Below, piece by piece: positions 36,544-45,237 of a stretch of 64,000 nucleotides of DNA (its first letter is position 1; every line of letters begins with the position of its first letter). This DNA is from Photobacterium profundum SS9. Its GTDB lineage: Bacteria; Pseudomonadota; Gammaproteobacteria; Enterobacterales; Vibrionaceae. Both the position numbers and the translations under genes were made by a program. Under the pieces are notes generated by a model. That model did not search any database. It was not told the DNA's origin and was given only the letters and a program-made list of their open reading frames with translations. The DNA is taken from positions 1,682,886-1,746,885 of the forward strand of contig NC_006370.1 of NCBI RefSeq assembly GCF_000196255.1. Direction: 5' to 3'.

Positions 36544-36805
36544 TACCCAAGTCACCTCAAGATGCAGGATTCAGAGTGATATCAGCGTATTTAATTCAAG
36601 GAAAATGTGTGTGGAAATGGCACTTCCTTTCAAACACATTTGACACAGAAGTAGATACGCTGAATCACTCCCGAAGGGCGAGTTTTGTTGGGCTCTATGC
36701 GGTGTTACTTATTTCCAACGTAGAACGACTAGGTCTATAAATAAGTGCCTTGCCTAGAACCCAACCAATTCTCGCTGAAACGAGCATATTGAGGTAACTT
36801 GGGTA
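36544..36805. mobile_element. 262-bp MITE-like element flanked by TA
   Basis: Starts TACCCAAGTCACCTCAAGAT and ends with its near-complement (ATCTTGAGG-type, here ATATTGAGGTAACTTGGGTA), flanked by TA on both sides. There is no ORF inside. Internal hairpins include TTCTCGCTGAAACGAG. Terminal repeats resemble those of the IS630 element at 60620-61716. Related copies lie at 20154-20212, 48560-48592 and 54271-54362. Confidence 0.8.
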
Positions 36806-36853
36806 TATACATATTACAACTTATGGGTTGCTTAACTTAACGTGGAGAATATT

Positions 36854-37207
36854 GTGCGTTCATTAAAACTTTCCTTTTTACTATTACCCATTGTGTTGAG
36901 TCTTTGGTTGTTAGCTGCGCATTTTTTACGCAATGGTAATGTTGTTTTGTGTATTGGTTTGGTTGTTTTTCCATTGTTATTATCGATTCAGCAACGATGG
37001 GCAGCAAGATTCATCCAAGTTGTACTTAGCGTGTCAGCTATAATTTGGATGCAAGCGACCTATCAAATGCTATCAGAACGGTTGATGATGGGGGATGATT
37101 GGATGAGAATGTCTGCAATTATGCTGGGTGTGATAGGTTTTACAATTCTGTCGGCCTGTGTTTTTTTACACCCTTTATTAGAAAAGCGTTATGGTTTAAG
37201 TGAATAA
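36854..37207 (+). CDS. Small integral membrane protein, unknown
   Basis: A 117-residue protein started at GTG 36854, six bases after GGAG. Four hydrophobic segments are visible (LSFLLLPIVLSLWLLAAHFL, VVLCIGLVVFPLLLSI, FIQVVLSVSAIIWMQATYQM and a C-terminal VIGFTILSACVFLHPLLEK). No motif is recognised. It stands alone between the MITE and ribA. Confidence 0.6.
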   Translation: MRSLKLSFLLLPIVLSLWLLAAHFLRNGNVVLCIGLVVFPLLLSIQQRWAARFIQVVLSVSAIIWMQATYQMLSERLMMGDDWMRMSAIMLGVIGFTILSACVFLHPLLEKRYGLSE

Positions 37208-37271
37208 CAGATAAAAGTTACCTTTGTTAGTAATAGGATTAGCGATAGGTTGTATAGTGTCTTTTACTTAC

Positions 37272-37292
37272 TTTTGTTATAATATAACAAAA
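37272..37292. promoter_or_regulatory. 21-bp perfect palindrome upstream of ribA
   Basis: TTTTGTTATA-A-TATAACAAAA, ten-base arms around one base, contains a TATAAT -10-like core. Good candidate for an operator overlapping a promoter. The rest of 37293-37579 has a TAAGGTA/TACCTTA hairpin; no FMN riboswitch consensus is present. Confidence 0.5.
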
Positions 37293-37579
37293 CAAGATGA
37301 GGTAAGATGGCTTAAGGTAGTCAAAAAATAATACCTTACTCTTACTATACTTTTTAAGTGTGAATATTTTAGATATTATCTAGCAACAAGCAGAGGAATA
37401 TTCATCTGTCGTACTATCGTTTAGTTATATCTATGCTGAGATAAAGCGCGACACATGAGTATTTTGTAAAGATTATCAGTCTATAGGGTATACGTTCAAA
37501 CATAACGTTCACGCAATGTTCGTTGTAATAGTTTTTGAATTGTAGACCCTAAAGGCATTAAGACGTACTTAGGAACAAC

Positions 37580-38178
37580 ATGGTAAATATAAGAGCACGA
37601 GTGCCTTTTAAAGTTGGCCAGAAGAGTAACATTCCGGCTGATTTGCTTTCTTTCAATGGTCTTGAATCTGGTAAAGAGCATGTAGCCGTTATTTTCCAAG
37701 ATGCCGATACGAAACCGGCAGTACCATTGGTACGCATGCATTCAGAATGTTTAACGGGCGATGTTTTCCACTCTTCACGTTGTGACTGTGGTGAACAGTT
37801 AGATGAAACCATTGAAAAAATGGGTGAAATGGGTGGGGTGATTCTTTATTTACGTCAAGAAGGGCGTGGTATTGGGTTATACAATAAGATTGATGCTTAT
37901 GAACTGCAAAGTCAGGGTATGAATACTATGAAGCGAATAACCACCTTGGCTTTGGCGACGATCTCCGTGATTTTACAGAAGCGGCTCTAATACTTAAAGC
38001 ATTGGGTCTTAATGAAATTCGCTTGGTAACAAACAACCCGAAGAAGATTCGTGAGCTCGAAGAAAACGGCATTATCATTACTGAAGTGGTTGGCACTAAA
38101 GTCCACGTAAAAGACGGTAATGAAAGTTATCTGAAAACGAAAGCTAGCCACGGCAAGCATCGCTTTCATTTCGATTGA
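37580..38178 (+). pseudogene. ribA: ribA, GTP cyclohydrolase II, with a one-base frameshift
   Basis: The first frame gives the N-terminal two thirds, with the zinc cysteines in [20 protein letters not shown] and the active-site [19 protein letters not shown]. After QSQGMNT it runs into a false tail. One base restored near 37926-37930 (AATACTATGAAG) joins the second frame [33 protein letters not shown] and HGKHRFHFD to a stop at 38178: 199 residues in total, the normal RibA length. RibA opens GTP in the first step of riboflavin synthesis. The rest of the gene is intact, so the shift is recent or a sequencing error. Confidence 0.9.
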
Positions 38179-38239
38179 TTAACTATTAAGCGCTCTGTGT
38201 AATTGTTATGCATGGTGTTGTGATAAATAGTTCTTTAGC

Positions 38240-38267
38240 AAAAGCCTCGTTTTTCGAGGCTTTTTTG
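38240..38267 (+). terminator. ribA terminator
   Basis: AAAAGCCTCG / CGAGGCTTTTTT, strong stem and T run 62 bases after the ribA stop. The stretch 38268-38548 is AT-rich, with no gene seen. Confidence 0.9.
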
Positions 38268-38548
38268 TATGCGAAAAATAAATAAAATCGGCACTATTTA
38301 TTCATTACTTTTTCTAATGCAAATCATGATAAAGTTTAGTGCTTAATACTACGCTATTTTCTTGCCTGATTGGCTATTCGCCATTACTATCACTGCACTT
38401 AAGACAGAGCTAGACGCTATACATTAACCCAGAATTAGTCTTAGTTATTGTTATCCTGTTTGTTCGTGGCTTTTCATACTATTAGTGAATTATTCATCTG
38501 AATGTTCACTTGTTTTTTATTCTGTTGTTTTTTTTGAGGGCGCAGGTT

Positions 38549-39757
38549 GTGACTCAGCAATCTTCTTCTAGCCAAATGGCAAAGTTACTATTTTTAATTA
38601 TTGTTTTGGCTGCTGCTGGCCAAATGACTCAAACAATGTATGTGCCTGCAATTCCTGCAATGGCACACGATTTTGGTGTTCAGTCTTCTTATTTACAAGC
38701 GGTAATGGCGGCTTATTTAATCCCGTACGGATTGTCTCAGTTTGTTTATGGCCCGCTATCAGACCGTATTGGTCGCCGACCTGTCATCATTGTTGGTATG
38801 GTGATCTTTTTAATCGGTACCATTGGCGCATTGTTAGCTCCAAGTTTTGAATTGTTCTTATTAGCCAGCTTTATTCAAGGCGCTGGTACAGGTTGTAGCG
38901 GTGCAATGTGCCGTACTGTAACGCGTGATTGCTATGATGGTGAAGATTTACATAAAGCCAATAGTCTTGTAAGCATGGGGGTTATATTTTCTCCCCTTAT
39001 TGCACCTGTATTAGGCGGTTATTTGTCATCAATGTTTGATTGGTCGGCAAGTTACATATTCTTGTTAGTGTTTGGTGCTATCGTGACATTAGCGATGATG
39101 TTTATGTTCACTGAAACACTACCGGTTGAAAAGCGTCGTAATGAGCGTGTACTCGTAAGTTACCGTTATGTGTTGAGTAATCGTCGATTCCAAGGTTATG
39201 TACTGTGCCTTATTGCTACCTTTGCAGGCATCGCTGTTTTTGAAGCGGCGGCAGGCGTATTGTTAGGTAGTGTACTTAAGCTAGATTCAAAGACGGTAAG
39301 TTGGTTATTTGTATTACCATTACCGGGGTATTTAGCGGGTTCTTGGATGTCTTCGGCATTAGTTAAGCGTATTGGCAATAGCCGTGTAATGTATTTAGGC
39401 ATGTTAGCCATTATTCTGGGGTCACTCACTGTACTTATTCCAGGTATGGCGGGGCTAGTAACAGTCAGTTCGTTAATTGGTGGGGCATTTATATACTTCA
39501 TTGGCGCGGGTATTTTGTTTCCTGCGGCAACAACGGCAGCTATTCAGCCATTTCCACAACATGCTGGAACCGCTGGGGCAATTCTAGGTGGTTTACAAAA
39601 CTTAGGTGCAGGTATTGCGACGCTGTCGGCATCTTTCATGCGTGCAGATGATCAATTTAGTGTTGGCTCTGTTATGACGGTAATGTCGATACTGGTTGTA
39701 ATGAGTCTGATTTGGGTGAAACGCAGTAGTCAGCAAGATACACCCGTTTTGGTGTAA
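38549..39757 (+). CDS. emrD: EmrD-type multidrug efflux transporter (MFS)
   Basis: A 402-residue 12-helix major-facilitator protein started at GTG 38549, with AGG just upstream. AAGQMTQTMYVPAIPAMAHD, the loop motif GPLSDRIGRRPVIIVG and PFPQHAGTAGAILGGLQNLG align with E. coli EmrD. It exports toxic amphipathic compounds using the proton gradient. The track-style TTG start at 38510 adds 13 residues without support. Single gene with a terminator behind it. Confidence 0.88.
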   Translation: MTQQSSSSQMAKLLFLIIVLAAAGQMTQTMYVPAIPAMAHDFGVQSSYLQAVMAAYLIPYGLSQFVYGPLSDRIGRRPVIIVGMVIFLIGTIGALLAPSFELFLLASFIQGAGTGCSGAMCRTVTRDCYDGEDLHKANSLVSMGVIFSPLIAPVLGGYLSSMFDWSASYIFLLVFGAIVTLAMMFMFTETLPVEKRRNERVLVSYRYVLSNRRFQGYVLCLIATFAGIAVFEAAAGVLLGSVLKLDSKTVSWLFVLPLPGYLAGSWMSSALVKRIGNSRVMYLGMLAIILGSLTVLIPGMAGLVTVSSLIGGAFIYFIGAGILFPAATTAAIQPFPQHAGTAGAILGGLQNLGAGIATLSASFMRADDQFSVGSVMTVMSILVVMSLIWVKRSSQQDTPVLV

Positions 39758-39805
39758 CGATTGGAATATACAACTAATGGCTTAGACTGTTAGAGATACG
39801 GCACT

Positions 39806-39862
39806 AAAAAGGCGATACTTTCTAAGTTAGAGTTTTCTAATTAGAAATGTATCGCCTTTTTT
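39806..39862. terminator. Long bidirectional terminator
   Basis: AAAAAGGCGATAC ... GTATCGCCTTTTTT, with inner TTTCTAA/TTAGAAA pairing, between convergent emrD and yciU. Confidence 0.9.
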
Positions 39863-39880
39863 GTATTTGGCTGTGAAGTA

Positions 39881-40207
39881 TTAATCACGCTTCCATAAGA
39901 TATGGCAGAACTTGTGGTCAGGATCACGACTAATTAGCATACGAGCGAATACGTCATCAAGCTGATCATTTTCTTCGTTAACTAAGCCAATACGTACTTC
40001 TGCGTACAATTCTTTATCAACGTCAAAGCCAACGTGGCTGCTCCAATCATCGCGTGTTTCAACGGCTTCGGCTGCTCCACGGTCATCAAATTGTGCGGTG
40101 AATAAGATCACGTCTACTGGTTCTAAGCTCTCAGATGCCATCTCAAGAAAGATGTCGTAAGCTGCGTCAATAACGTCGTCATATGAAATCAAATTTGATG
40201 TTTCCAT
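39881..40207 (-). CDS. yciU: YciU/HI1450-family putative dsDNA mimic protein
   Basis: A 108-residue very acidic protein. LEPVDVILFTAQFDDRGAAE, HVGFDVDKELYAEVRIGL and DVFARMLISRDPDHKFCHIL match the UPF0263 family (YciU, HI1450). The HI1450 structure looks like a DNA mimic and was proposed to bind HU. Cytoplasmic. Monocistronic, sharing the terminator with emrD. Confidence 0.9.
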   Translation of the reverse strand: METSNLISYDDVIDAAYDIFLEMASESLEPVDVILFTAQFDDRGAAEAVETRDDWSSHVGFDVDKELYAEVRIGLVNEENDQLDDVFARMLISRDPDHKFCHILWKRD

Positions 40208-40341
40208 GTACTTGATATGTCTCTTTTCGTAAATGAGTGGCTATTAGAACATGGTTTTTTGAGGTGAGGTAGGGGGAAGTAGGGATTTAATGGAAAAGGG
40301 CAGCTCAAACAACCCGCTAACTTGTCGTTAAATTCGATACG

Positions 40342-41889
40342 CTATTGTGCATTCGCCTTTAATACTTCAGGCCGAGATGTAAATTTACTAAGCTTACTTA
40401 AATAATCGTCAAACGGCATCGGTTTGGCGTAAAAGTACCCTTGGCTGGCTTTAATACCTAAATCATCCACATATTCTGCTTGTTCGGCAGTTTCTACACC
40501 TTCTGCAACCATCGTACAGTGTAATGTATGTCCCATTTCAGCAATATTATCTAATATAGAGTGAGTCACTGCATCTGTAACAGAAGAAGCTACAAAGGTA
40601 CGGTCAATTTTTAAGATGTCAAAGCGTAAACTTTGCAGTGTTGATAAACCCGCGTAACCTGTACCAAAGTCGTCAAGTGCCCATTTAATCCCAACTTCAC
40701 GTAGGCGTTGCATACCAAGTTTAAGCTCGACTAATTCCGTGGGTGAAAATGTTTCCCGTTCTGTAAATTCAAAAACCACATTGTGCTGAAGACTAGGGTA
40801 CTTTGAAATAATACTAACTAACTCAGTCACATACCTAGGGTTAATAATCATAGATGCAGTAACATTGATCGATATATAAGTATTATTTTTTTCTGCTTGA
40901 ATCTGCGTTTTTTCATAAGCAGCACGTTCTAGCAGATGAAGTGTAATCGCATTTATTAGCCCCGTGCTTTCAGCTGTGTGAATAAATTCAGCTGGTGAAA
41001 TTACACCATGTTTGGGGTGTAGCCAGCGCACAAGTAATTCAGCACCGATCCAATGGCCATTTTTAGAATTCACAATCGGTTGATAATAAGCGTAAAATTC
41101 TTTGTTTCTAATCCCACGCTGAATATCTGACTTAATTGAACGTCGGAAATTCACTGATACATGAAGTAATAATATAATTAATATCGATAGTATAATGATA
41201 ATGGTAGCGGCATAAGGTAACTGCCTGAAAAAAGCATTTCTAAATGATGCTTCAGTATATCCAACTGTTAATACATAAGAGTATTTTTCTGATCGTATCT
41301 GCTCGCTAAAAATGATATCACTGAATGGTAACGACGAATTCAAGCATACGAAGTCGTCCTTAGTATTACTTAAACAACCAGAAAGTTGGTTTTTATTCGT
41401 ATACTGCTTGATCCAATAATCAATATAGCGGCTATCAAGCATAATACGGTACCAACCGTTAGGTGTTGGTACCATGAAAAATAATGCATCAATACGTCTT
41501 CTTTGACTTGTTGCTCTATAAATGACGTATCCACTCTGTTCTTCAAATTTTGCTAAGTGACTGTTTTCTATTTTTACATTTGATTTTTTAATACGGTCAC
41601 TGCAGAGGAAAATATCATTCTCTATATAGGTGATTTCTTGTATTACTGGCGAGTCGAAATTTAATTGTTCTAATCCTTTTCTGTTCTTTTTATCGCAAGG
41701 GGTTGTATTTGAATCAACTAATGTTAGATCTGTTTTGATTTTATTGAGGTAAGAATCAATAGCGATATCAAGGTTTTGAATTGTATTTATTGTCGTTTGA
41801 TTAATGCTGTTCTTTACCCAAACCATATCTAAGATAAGGCCTATCAATAGGCATAGTATCAGTAACATTATATTTTTAGGCTGATTCAT
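40342..41889 (-). CDS. Membrane-bound EAL-domain cyclic-di-GMP phosphodiesterase (CSS type)
   Basis: A 515-residue protein started at ATG 41889. The first membrane helix (NIMLLILCLLIGLILDMVWV) is followed by a periplasmic CSS-like domain with cysteines (TTPCDKKNRKG, FLCSDRIKK, GCLSNTKDDFVCLNSSL), then a second helix near residues 225-245. The EAL domain has the E-x-L-x-R box (GAELLVRWLHPKHG), NVTASM, FEFTERE, DDFGTGYAGLSTL, ILKIDRTF and MVAEGVETAEQAEY, so all metal and catalytic positions seem present. It should degrade cyclic-di-GMP under redox-sensitive periplasmic control, as in the E. coli PdeB/C family. A longer start at 41937 is less likely. Confidence 0.88.
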   Translation of the reverse strand: MNQPKNIMLLILCLLIGLILDMVWVKNSINQTTINTIQNLDIAIDSYLNKIKTDLTLVDSNTTPCDKKNRKGLEQLNFDSPVIQEITYIENDIFLCSDRIKKSNVKIENSHLAKFEEQSGYVIYRATSQRRRIDALFFMVPTPNGWYRIMLDSRYIDYWIKQYTNKNQLSGCLSNTKDDFVCLNSSLPFSDIIFSEQIRSEKYSYVLTVGYTEASFRNAFFRQLPYAATIIIILSILIILLLHVSVNFRRSIKSDIQRGIRNKEFYAYYQPIVNSKNGHWIGAELLVRWLHPKHGVISPAEFIHTAESTGLINAITLHLLERAAYEKTQIQAEKNNTYISINVTASMIINPRYVTELVSIISKYPSLQHNVVFEFTERETFSPTELVELKLGMQRLREVGIKWALDDFGTGYAGLSTLQSLRFDILKIDRTFVASSVTDAVTHSILDNIAEMGHTLHCTMVAEGVETAEQAEYVDDLGIKASQGYFYAKPMPFDDYLSKLSKFTSRPEVLKANAQ

Positions 41890-42573
41890 ATAATACTTAG
41901 ATTGATTGCATGGAAAAGGAGACACGCAAATTATCATAAAATATTTTCTGATAATATGAAAAGTTACGACTCATGGCAAAATATTATTTTTTTTATTTAT
42001 ATTTTGTAGATGATAGCGATAATCGTCATTTTTCTACCGCTTTTTAATTATGTTTTGTCATGTTTATGGCGCTCAAGTGTGCGTGATTTATAAAATATCA
42101 TTCATAATGTAGTTATATTGTAAGCTAATTGGTAAGTGTATCTTGAGTTCATTTGTAATAGAGAACTTATTATTTCAGTCAGGGCAACCGCATGAGTTAG
42201 TAAATTGTTATCAGTAACAATTCACTAACAAGCAAGGCTCGTGAATCGGGATGCGCGCGTGTGATTTTTGAGCGTTATTTTCAGGTTTTGTTTTTCGTTA
42301 TAGTGTGAACTCAGCCCGCAATTACAAAAAACAAAACTTTAATTAACATAAAATCAACTCATGCGTTCGCCCTGTTATTTCAGTCGTCTTGTTAATTACA
42401 TACTGCGTTTAATATCAATAATAAAATTTGCCTAGGAATTCTTAATGCAAGCTGAACGGTTCGTTTTTGTGTGATGAAAAATAATGTAAATGTTGTCAGT
42501 CGCACTTTTACTATTTTTATATTTTGATAGCTTACCACTTTAGTATTAATTGCGTGAGTATTAGGAACGTAAA
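41890..42573. other. Long AT-rich intergenic region with a strong palindrome
   Basis: No gene is seen in 684 bases. The main feature is the palindrome at 42196-42229, GTTAGT.AATTGTTA around TCAG and its complement (one mismatch per arm). It may be an operator, a recombination site or an RNA hairpin; it has no T-run. Upstream of the EAL gene no clear promoter stands out. Confidence 0.45.
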
Positions 42574-42708
42574 ATGTTGAAACGTAATATCTCTTATATG
42601 GAAAAAGAGATATGTGAAATGAAAAGAGAATTAGATTTATTAGATGAAAAGTATAAAGAGCATCAAGAGATCGAACTTGTGCCCAGTAAGATAATAGAAC
42701 ATGATTGA
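42574..42708 (+). CDS. Small charged coiled-coil protein (44 aa)
   Basis: ATG 42574 is preceded by AGGA at seven bases and opens 44 codons: MLKRNISYMEKEICEMKREL, then heptad-like LDLLDEKYKEHQEIELVPSK. It is highly charged and predicted helical. A small hairpin terminator follows directly. It is unrecognised, but the ribosome site, composition and terminator all agree with a genuine small gene. Confidence 0.55.
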   Translation: MLKRNISYMEKEICEMKRELDLLDEKYKEHQEIELVPSKIIEHD

Positions 42709-42716
42709 TTAAAATG

Positions 42717-42741
42717 AAAACGGTGCTTTTGAGCGCCGTTT
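42717..42741 (+). terminator. Hairpin after the 44-aa gene
   Basis: AAACGGTGC / GCGCCGTTTA, a short GC stem nine bases past the stop. Confidence 0.55.
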
Positions 42742-42865
42742 ATTGCCTGTACACAAGGTTTAAACCTGAGTGGGTATAATCTAGCATTTCCTTGTAATTC
42801 CAATCGGCATCATCACGTAATGCTGCTCACGTTAAGTGAACTGCATTACGCATAAGCGGTTTTTT

Positions 42866-43156
42866 CTAGGAGATATAATGATAAAAATGCCCCATCACAA
42901 ATCGGGATAATTCGTCTGTTTGCTCTTGATTCATTTCTTTCAGTAGAAGAAATTTCTTTTTGTTATCTAAGATATCAAATGCATCTCTATCGAGCTCTGC
43001 CACATCATTAACACGTAAATAGGCATGGGTTAACGATATCTTCATTGCGGTTTGCGCAAACTCAGAATCAGAATCAAGAAATTTTACGATTTCATCTGGG
43101 CTTTCATACAATTCCCAATAAATACCGTTCTTTTTAAAATTGGCTTTCTTAGTCAT
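42866..43156 (-). CDS. Conserved-looking hypothetical protein (96 aa)
   Basis: A 96-residue soluble protein, MTKKANFKKNGIYWELYESP then KFLDSDSEFAQTAMKISLTH and KKKFLLLKEMNQEQTDELSR. Mixed alpha/beta composition, no signal or membrane segment. No family is recognised. A CGTAATGC/GCATTACG hairpin at 42816-42850 lies just past its stop. The gene is alone; opposite its 5' side lies the small-RNA candidate. Confidence 0.55.
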   Translation of the reverse strand: MTKKANFKKNGIYWELYESPDEIVKFLDSDSEFAQTAMKISLTHAYLRVNDVAELDRDAFDILDNKKKFLLLKEMNQEQTDELSRFVMGHFYHYIS

Positions 43157-43242
43157 AACAGTTCACCGTGCGCTTAATTGCGAAAGTTAACATGTGTATT
43201 AAAATGTAGGCATAGATGAAGCTTTGTGCATATAATTATTAC

Positions 43243-43298
43243 GGTTGTATAGGATAGTTTCATTTATGGCTCCGTTTCCCAGAACGGAGCTTTTTTTT
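43243..43298 (+). ncRNA. Candidate small RNA with intrinsic terminator
   Basis: GCTCCGT / ACGGAGC (43269-43290) followed by eight T residues is a near-ideal terminator on the plus strand, yet no plus-strand gene precedes it for more than 500 bases. A TATAAT at about 43231-43236 would start a transcript of 55-60 bases. It fits an Hfq-type small RNA or a short leader. The rest of 43299-43659 is AT-rich and shows no gene. Confidence 0.45.
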
Positions 43299-43659
43299 AC
43301 CTTCAATTCAAACTTAGCAGCCTGCTATTCAATGTAATTTATAGTTATACTGTTGTTATTTAATGTTTTTTATTTTAGGTGGGATTGTTGTAGTTAGTCT
43401 ATTGAGGAGGGCGTAGAGATAGACGTATTATTTTAAATTTTGTTTAGGTGCAAAATGTTACTATTGTATTTATCAATAAATACACATGGTTAGGTTGGTT
43501 ATTTTAATTGTTATTAAATGGTAATCATTTCTATCAAAACTGGAATGAAAATAACAAATAAAATGTAACGAATTTAGTTGTGCATTTTTTACAAGACATT
43601 TGGTATCGCTATTAAATAGAATGCCAGTCTATTTATAGTCATATGAAACAGTCGAAACA

Positions 43660-45087
43660 TTACGGATTCAGAAATAGCGTGTCGAATATATTTGCATCAT
43701 CAAAGTGCCTTTCACCAATAAAGGCGACAGCATGCTGGCCTATTTGACGGGTTGTTCCAGGCGACACCACACCAAATGGCCATAAGTAGAAGCGCTCTAA
43801 TCGTTCACTGCTCAGTAACATTCCATTCTGATCAAACAGGCTTTTGTTTTGTCCATTTGGCGTTGGTAAGCTACGTAATGTTTGATAATTGAGTGAGGTT
43901 AAATGGCGAGCGAAAGGGCTACTTTTTCCCCAATGCACATCCTTAATCATGTGCTCTCCATTTGATACACTAATTTTTAATATATCTGCACTTTGCGGTC
44001 GGTATATATGGAGGCTAGTGGGGGACTCAATCTTGGCACTTGTTGGTGCAAACTGTAATACTTCATTTAATGCAAAAACCATATGGTAACAACCACAATG
44101 ATGAATGCTATCGAGAATATAGGGCTTTCCTTGCTCATCCAACGTTAGTCTGAATAGTACACCATCAAATTTACCCGCATAGGGATCGAAAGAAGATTTA
44201 GCCGTACGGTTTGCAAACCAAAGGCTGTAATTCAGTTGGAGTAATATTCTGCCATGGAACTGCGTGAAACTATGGTCGACATAAACAATCGGTTCATTGG
44301 TATTAACTGCCGCCTGATCATCTGAAACATATGTTATTAAGCCGGGCTTATCATCAAGAGATACCGATTCAACACGAAATTCAGGGGTATAAAAAGCTAA
44401 TAATTGGGTGAGTTGATCATCTGTTAGCAAGGGCCAGCGCAGATCAGAATTAATTGTTGCTTGTGTAAACCAGCTTTGTATTTCTTGCTGCGATAAGTTT
44501 GGCTTATTAGGTGTGGCATAAGTGATAGTGTAATCATCTTCAGGCTCAATAAACCCACTTAATATTCGCTTTTTTTCTTTATGAATAGAAGGGGTCGCGA
44601 AATACTTACTAATAGGGTAAAGACCGATGATACGCTGCCAGTTTTGGTAATTAGACGTGATAATTGGCGGGTGTTGCTGTAGTTGTGACCAGAACTGGTC
44701 GTTTGTCGCTAACGATGTTGTTAATTGTTTGGCACAGCGCTCTTGGCTTTCAAAATCGATTGCTTGTTTGTTGCGTAAATTTTGGTATTCGATTGTCCGT
44801 TGAATCTCAGCTTGTCGAGATACATGGTTTAACCATTGTGTTTTACTTTGATCGGATGTTAGCTGAGGAGTTAAAGCGACGCTAAAGCGATCAAAAGCAA
44901 ATGAAGGGTAATCGGGGCTCCAGAAGAGTTGTGCATCTTGAACACCTTGTGTTTTAACTGTTTGCTTAAATTGGATTAGCTCGTACACACAGCTTTGTTG
45001 GGTTGCTGAATAGTTTATCGTTGGTCTTGGTGTACTAGAACAAGACAAAATAGCAAAGCAGGTGAAGAGTAAGAGCAAAATACGCAT
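43660..45087 (-). CDS. Large predicted lipoprotein, unknown function
   Basis: A 475-residue protein whose signal peptide MRILLLLFTCFAILSCSSTP ends in the lipobox ILSC. The mature part is long and globular with few repeats; conserved-looking pieces include NEPIVYVDHSFTQFHGRILL, ILDSIHHCGCYHMVFALNEV (a histidine- and cysteine-rich patch that could bind metal) and FDGVLFRLTLDEQGKPY. It is presumably anchored in the outer or inner membrane. I do not recognise a family. Single gene; its 5' side faces the palindromic repeat at 45175. Confidence 0.7.
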   Translation of the reverse strand: MRILLLLFTCFAILSCSSTPRPTINYSATQQSCVYELIQFKQTVKTQGVQDAQLFWSPDYPSFAFDRFSVALTPQLTSDQSKTQWLNHVSRQAEIQRTIEYQNLRNKQAIDFESQERCAKQLTTSLATNDQFWSQLQQHPPIITSNYQNWQRIIGLYPISKYFATPSIHKEKKRILSGFIEPEDDYTITYATPNKPNLSQQEIQSWFTQATINSDLRWPLLTDDQLTQLLAFYTPEFRVESVSLDDKPGLITYVSDDQAAVNTNEPIVYVDHSFTQFHGRILLQLNYSLWFANRTAKSSFDPYAGKFDGVLFRLTLDEQGKPYILDSIHHCGCYHMVFALNEVLQFAPTSAKIESPTSLHIYRPQSADILKISVSNGEHMIKDVHWGKSSPFARHLTSLNYQTLRSLPTPNGQNKSLFDQNGMLLSSERLERFYLWPFGVVSPGTTRQIGQHAVAFIGERHFDDANIFDTLFLNP

Positions 45088-45174
45088 ATTAATGAATCCA
45101 TAGCTTATCTATGTTCAGTTTAACTGCGTTTTATATATGAAAGCAAAATATGAACGACGATACATGCCGTTCAT

Positions 45175-45234
45175 TAGGGCGTGTTGACGTTTTCAGACTT
45201 CACAGGCTAGAATTTGAAACGTCAACACGCCCTA
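45175..45234. repeat. 60-bp palindromic repeat, copy 2
   Basis: Begins TAGGGCGTGTTGACGTTT, contains AGACTTCACAGGCTAG and ends with the complement, like the copy at 4825-4885. It ends only four bases from the trmY stop and could act as its terminator. Confidence 0.75.
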
Positions 45235-45237
45235 GCA

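Noticed and set aside
37208..37579. FMN riboswitch before ribA
   Set aside because: None of the conserved FMN-riboswitch boxes could be found in the leader.
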